A stretch of DNA of 64,000 bases from positions 1 to 64,000 of the forward strand of contig VOIU01000001.1 in the NCBI GenBank assembly GCA_007896885.1, given 5' to 3'. Both the position numbers and the translations under genes were made by a program. The DNA is from Bacteroidaceae bacterium HV4-6-C5C (GTDB lineage: Bacteria > Bacteroidota > Bacteroidia > Bacteroidales > Bacteroidaceae). How positions within the stretch are numbered: the stretch's first letter is position 1; every line of letters starts with the position of its first letter. The notes under the pieces are model-generated. The model saw only the letters and a list, made by a program, of their open reading frames with translations, had not been told where the DNA came from and ran no database searches. This document shows, one piece after another, positions 62,261-64,000 of this stretch.

Positions 62261-63544
62261 ATGTATAAATGTATTTCTTTTTTTAGAGTAATATTAGTAT
62301 GCGTGGTATTTCTTAATATTTTTACTCTCAATGCTCAAAAAGCAGGAATTGTCATTGACAGAAATACTAATCGACCTTTAGCTGATGTAAATATACGATT
62401 GCAAAAAGATAATGCGCCACTATGCAACACCGATAAAAAAGGAACCTTTAATATTGAGAACCTAAGCAAGGCACTCCCGAATGATACTATTGTTTTTTCC
62501 TATTTAGGTTATCAATCCACGAAATGTACTTTGGAAATGCTCAAGAAAGATAATTTTGTGATCATCATGCAAGAAGAGCCTCAACACCTGCAAGAGGTTG
62601 CGGTTACAGCCGAAAAGCAAAGTTATTTCCTGACCTATACAGCTTTAGCTTCCCTCCCTACGGAGCTTTATTCTTTCGGCAGTTTCTTATCAAACGGGAA
62701 GATTTATGTTATTTCAGGCGATAAGACACGAATAAAAATGGCTGCTTCTGCAAGTATGGGTGGTACCGAAGCTTGGGAGTTTCGTTCAAAAGATATGTAC
62801 GTGTATGATATCGCCCAAGATAAGTGGACGAAAAAGAAACAACAACTTATTCCCCGTTCTCACCACGCAGCTCATATTTATAAAAACAAAATTTTTATAT
62901 TGGGAGGCATTCGCTTTTCCACCAATCGGATATTCGACTATACGGACGAACACATGGAAATCTACGACTTGAAAAAAGATACGTTATATACCGATCCTGT
63001 CAATCCTCATCAAGCGGTGAATTTCACTTCATTCATTTATCGCGATTACCTTTATGTAATAGGCGGTGCAGTCAAAGAAAAAGTATTTTCGAACAAGATA
63101 CATGCACTCGATCTGAAAAGAGGAATCTGGTATGATATGGGTAATATTCCCGAAGAGAATCAGGGACAGATGAATGGCGTTTTAGTTGGACACACCGTTT
63201 ATTTCTTTGGCGGATATCGCGTTGCACCTTTATGGACAATAAAGTGCTATGATTTGGAAACAGGTAGATGGCAGTATCTTCGGGATTTAAAAGAAGGAGT
63301 GTCTTATCCGGGACTAGCAGTCAACGGACATTTGATTTATATCTACGAGAACAACACACTGCAAGTCTACGATATAAACGATAATTCATTAAGATCATTT
63401 CCTATCAATCTAGATTTGGATAGTGCCGGGCTCTATTATTACAACAATAAACTTTATATTGTAGGGGGATGCTATCGTGATGGTATTTATATATCCCCAA
63501 ACAATGGGGTATATTGTATCGATATAAGGCAGATTAGTCTTTAA
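62261..63544 (+). CDS. secreted protein with carboxypeptidase-like domain and kelch repeats
   Basis: 427 residues. Signal peptide (FLNIFTLNAQKAG). CarboxypepD-like/TonB-receptor-type domain at about 25-110 (RPLADVNIRLQKD, NIENLSKALPNDTIVFSYLG, LQEVAVTAEK). Then five or six kelch-type blades with repeated Gly-Gly and aromatic motifs: FSNGKIYVISG-like repeats, HIYKNKIFILGG, FIYRDYLYVIGGA, VGHTVYFFGGY, YYNNKLYIVGG. No enzyme residues are evident; it probably binds a partner in the periplasm or at the outer membrane. The N-terminal domain normally precedes TonB receptor barrels, so this is a domain shuffle. Confidence 0.75.
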   Translation: MYKCISFFRVILVCVVFLNIFTLNAQKAGIVIDRNTNRPLADVNIRLQKDNAPLCNTDKKGTFNIENLSKALPNDTIVFSYLGYQSTKCTLEMLKKDNFVIIMQEEPQHLQEVAVTAEKQSYFLTYTALASLPTELYSFGSFLSNGKIYVISGDKTRIKMAASASMGGTEAWEFRSKDMYVYDIAQDKWTKKKQQLIPRSHHAAHIYKNKIFILGGIRFSTNRIFDYTDEHMEIYDLKKDTLYTDPVNPHQAVNFTSFIYRDYLYVIGGAVKEKVFSNKIHALDLKRGIWYDMGNIPEENQGQMNGVLVGHTVYFFGGYRVAPLWTIKCYDLETGRWQYLRDLKEGVSYPGLAVNGHLIYIYENNTLQVYDINDNSLRSFPINLDLDSAGLYYYNNKLYIVGGCYRDGIYISPNNGVYCIDIRQISL

Positions 63545-63646
63545 AAGTATCAAGTGTAATCCATCTCCATGTATAGTCAAGTACACTACAGGATATAGTC
63601 AACTAAAGTTATTTCCTTGATAAGGAACGAGTCTTTCAATATAAAG

Positions 63647-63680
63647 GAACTGCCGTCCCCATCATAAGCGACGACAGTTC
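63647..63680 (-). terminator. intrinsic terminator of nrdB
   Basis: On the minus strand GAACTGTCGTC and GACGGCAGTTC pair (one G-U) around a 12-base loop, then CCTTTATATTG. It starts 8 bases after the nrdB stop at 63689. Confidence 0.7.
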
Positions 63681-63688
63681 ACATCTAT

Positions 63689-64000
63689 CTATAAGTCATC
63701 AACCAGTGCCGTACTTTTGGCATAAGCTGTACTTTTAGCTTCAAAGAAGTCGGTCTTCACCATGTTAGCATTGGAATATTGCATCACCCAATGCATATTT
63801 TCGGGTTCTTTACGATTCTCTTCATAAAGAGGCGGAAAGCCCAAACTAGTCCAACGTAAATTACCTAAATAATGAATATAGTCACCAATCATCTTTGTAG
63901 TGAGTCCCTGAATGTTATCACCCAACACATATTGTCCCCAAGCCACCTCCTGACGGACACCTTCGCGCATCATCTCTTCGTAAACGGCAATCTTATCCGG
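63689..64000 (-). CDS. nrdB: ribonucleoside-diphosphate reductase beta subunit (C-terminal part, runs off right edge)
   Basis: The frame is open to base 64000. The visible 103 residues begin PDKIAVYEEMMREGV and include LGDNIQGLTTKMIGDYIHYLG, LYEENRKEPENMHWVMQY and the C-terminal FFEAKSTAYAKSTALVDDL. These match the C-terminus of class Ia NrdB, including the acidic tail that binds the alpha subunit. The iron-ligand helices and tyrosyl radical site lie outside the window. It provides deoxyribonucleotides for DNA synthesis. Confidence 0.88.
   Translation of the reverse strand, partial: PDKIAVYEEMMREGVRQEVAWGQYVLGDNIQGLTTKMIGDYIHYLGNLRWTSLGFPPLYEENRKEPENMHWVMQYSNANMVKTDFFEAKSTAYAKSTALVDDL

Noticed and set aside
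1-64000. CRISPR arrays, tRNA and rRNA genes
   Set aside because: I saw no regularly spaced repeats and no cloverleaf-like or rRNA sequence in the gaps. This was by eye; a tRNAscan or CRISPR search would settle it.

Overview
The window looks like chromosomal DNA of a gut Bacteroides species or close relative. The evidence is AT-rich DNA, SusC/SusD outer-membrane pairs, many TonB-dependent receptors, lipoproteins with short lipoboxes, an ISAon1-type transposase, promoters of the Bacteroidota form (TTG, 19-21 bp, TAnnTTTG) and a complete menaquinone operon. All calls come from reading the sequence and recalling protein families; no database search was run.

Layout. 1-600: the end of an ISAon1-like insertion sequence running off the left edge. 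753-16377: an alpha-mannan/mannose polysaccharide utilisation locus (PUL). It is one long leftward operon (PMI-like enzyme, ROK kinase, SusC, SusD, SusE-like lipoprotein, two GH76, one GH92 split by a frameshift, MFS sugar transporter) with a divergent GntR/UTRA regulator. Binding and first cleavage would occur at the surface (SusCD, SusE-like protein, lipoprotein GH76), trimming in the periplasm (second GH76, GH92), import by MFS, then phosphorylation and isomerisation to fructose 6-phosphate. 16568-24121: GNAT-YoaP protein, a TonB receptor, and small stress/redox genes (two SDRs, HxlR, AraC, aldo/keto reductase). 24342-28957: a TonB receptor and DUF4374 lipoprotein pair (possible xenosiderophore uptake) followed by an AraC regulator. 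29086-29767: methylglyoxal synthase and a 41-residue lysine-rich protein.

29935-38555: a secreted PHP-like hydrolase, then an unusual redox/transport operon (polyferredoxin membrane protein, exported Fe-S aldo/keto reductase, DUF1893 domain fused in frame to a TonB receptor, ECF S-like membrane protein), with a LytS/LytR two-component pair upstream. I consider this the best candidate for an undescribed system. 38766-46423: the menaquinone operon HAD-MenI fusion, menF, menD, menB, menC, menE. 46473-51039: a six-hairpin glycosidase, a decayed methyltransferase tail beside a 48-bp perfect palindrome, and dxs. 51382-57865: AraC regulators, GNAT proteins, a YczE-like membrane protein, succinate-semialdehyde dehydrogenase and an FMN reductase. 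57985-64000: tcdA, a quinone-reductase-like gene and an Rrf2 regulator sharing a matched operator, an NCS2 permease, a kelch protein, and the 3' part of nrdB running off the right edge.

The main non-coding signals are: divergent promoters and palindromes before the mannan operon; a matched ATGTAA-N9-TTACAT pair at the Rrf2 locus; helically spaced TATACA repeats between dxs and its neighbouring araC; a 20-bp inverted repeat between menF and menD; and the 48-bp palindrome after dxs.
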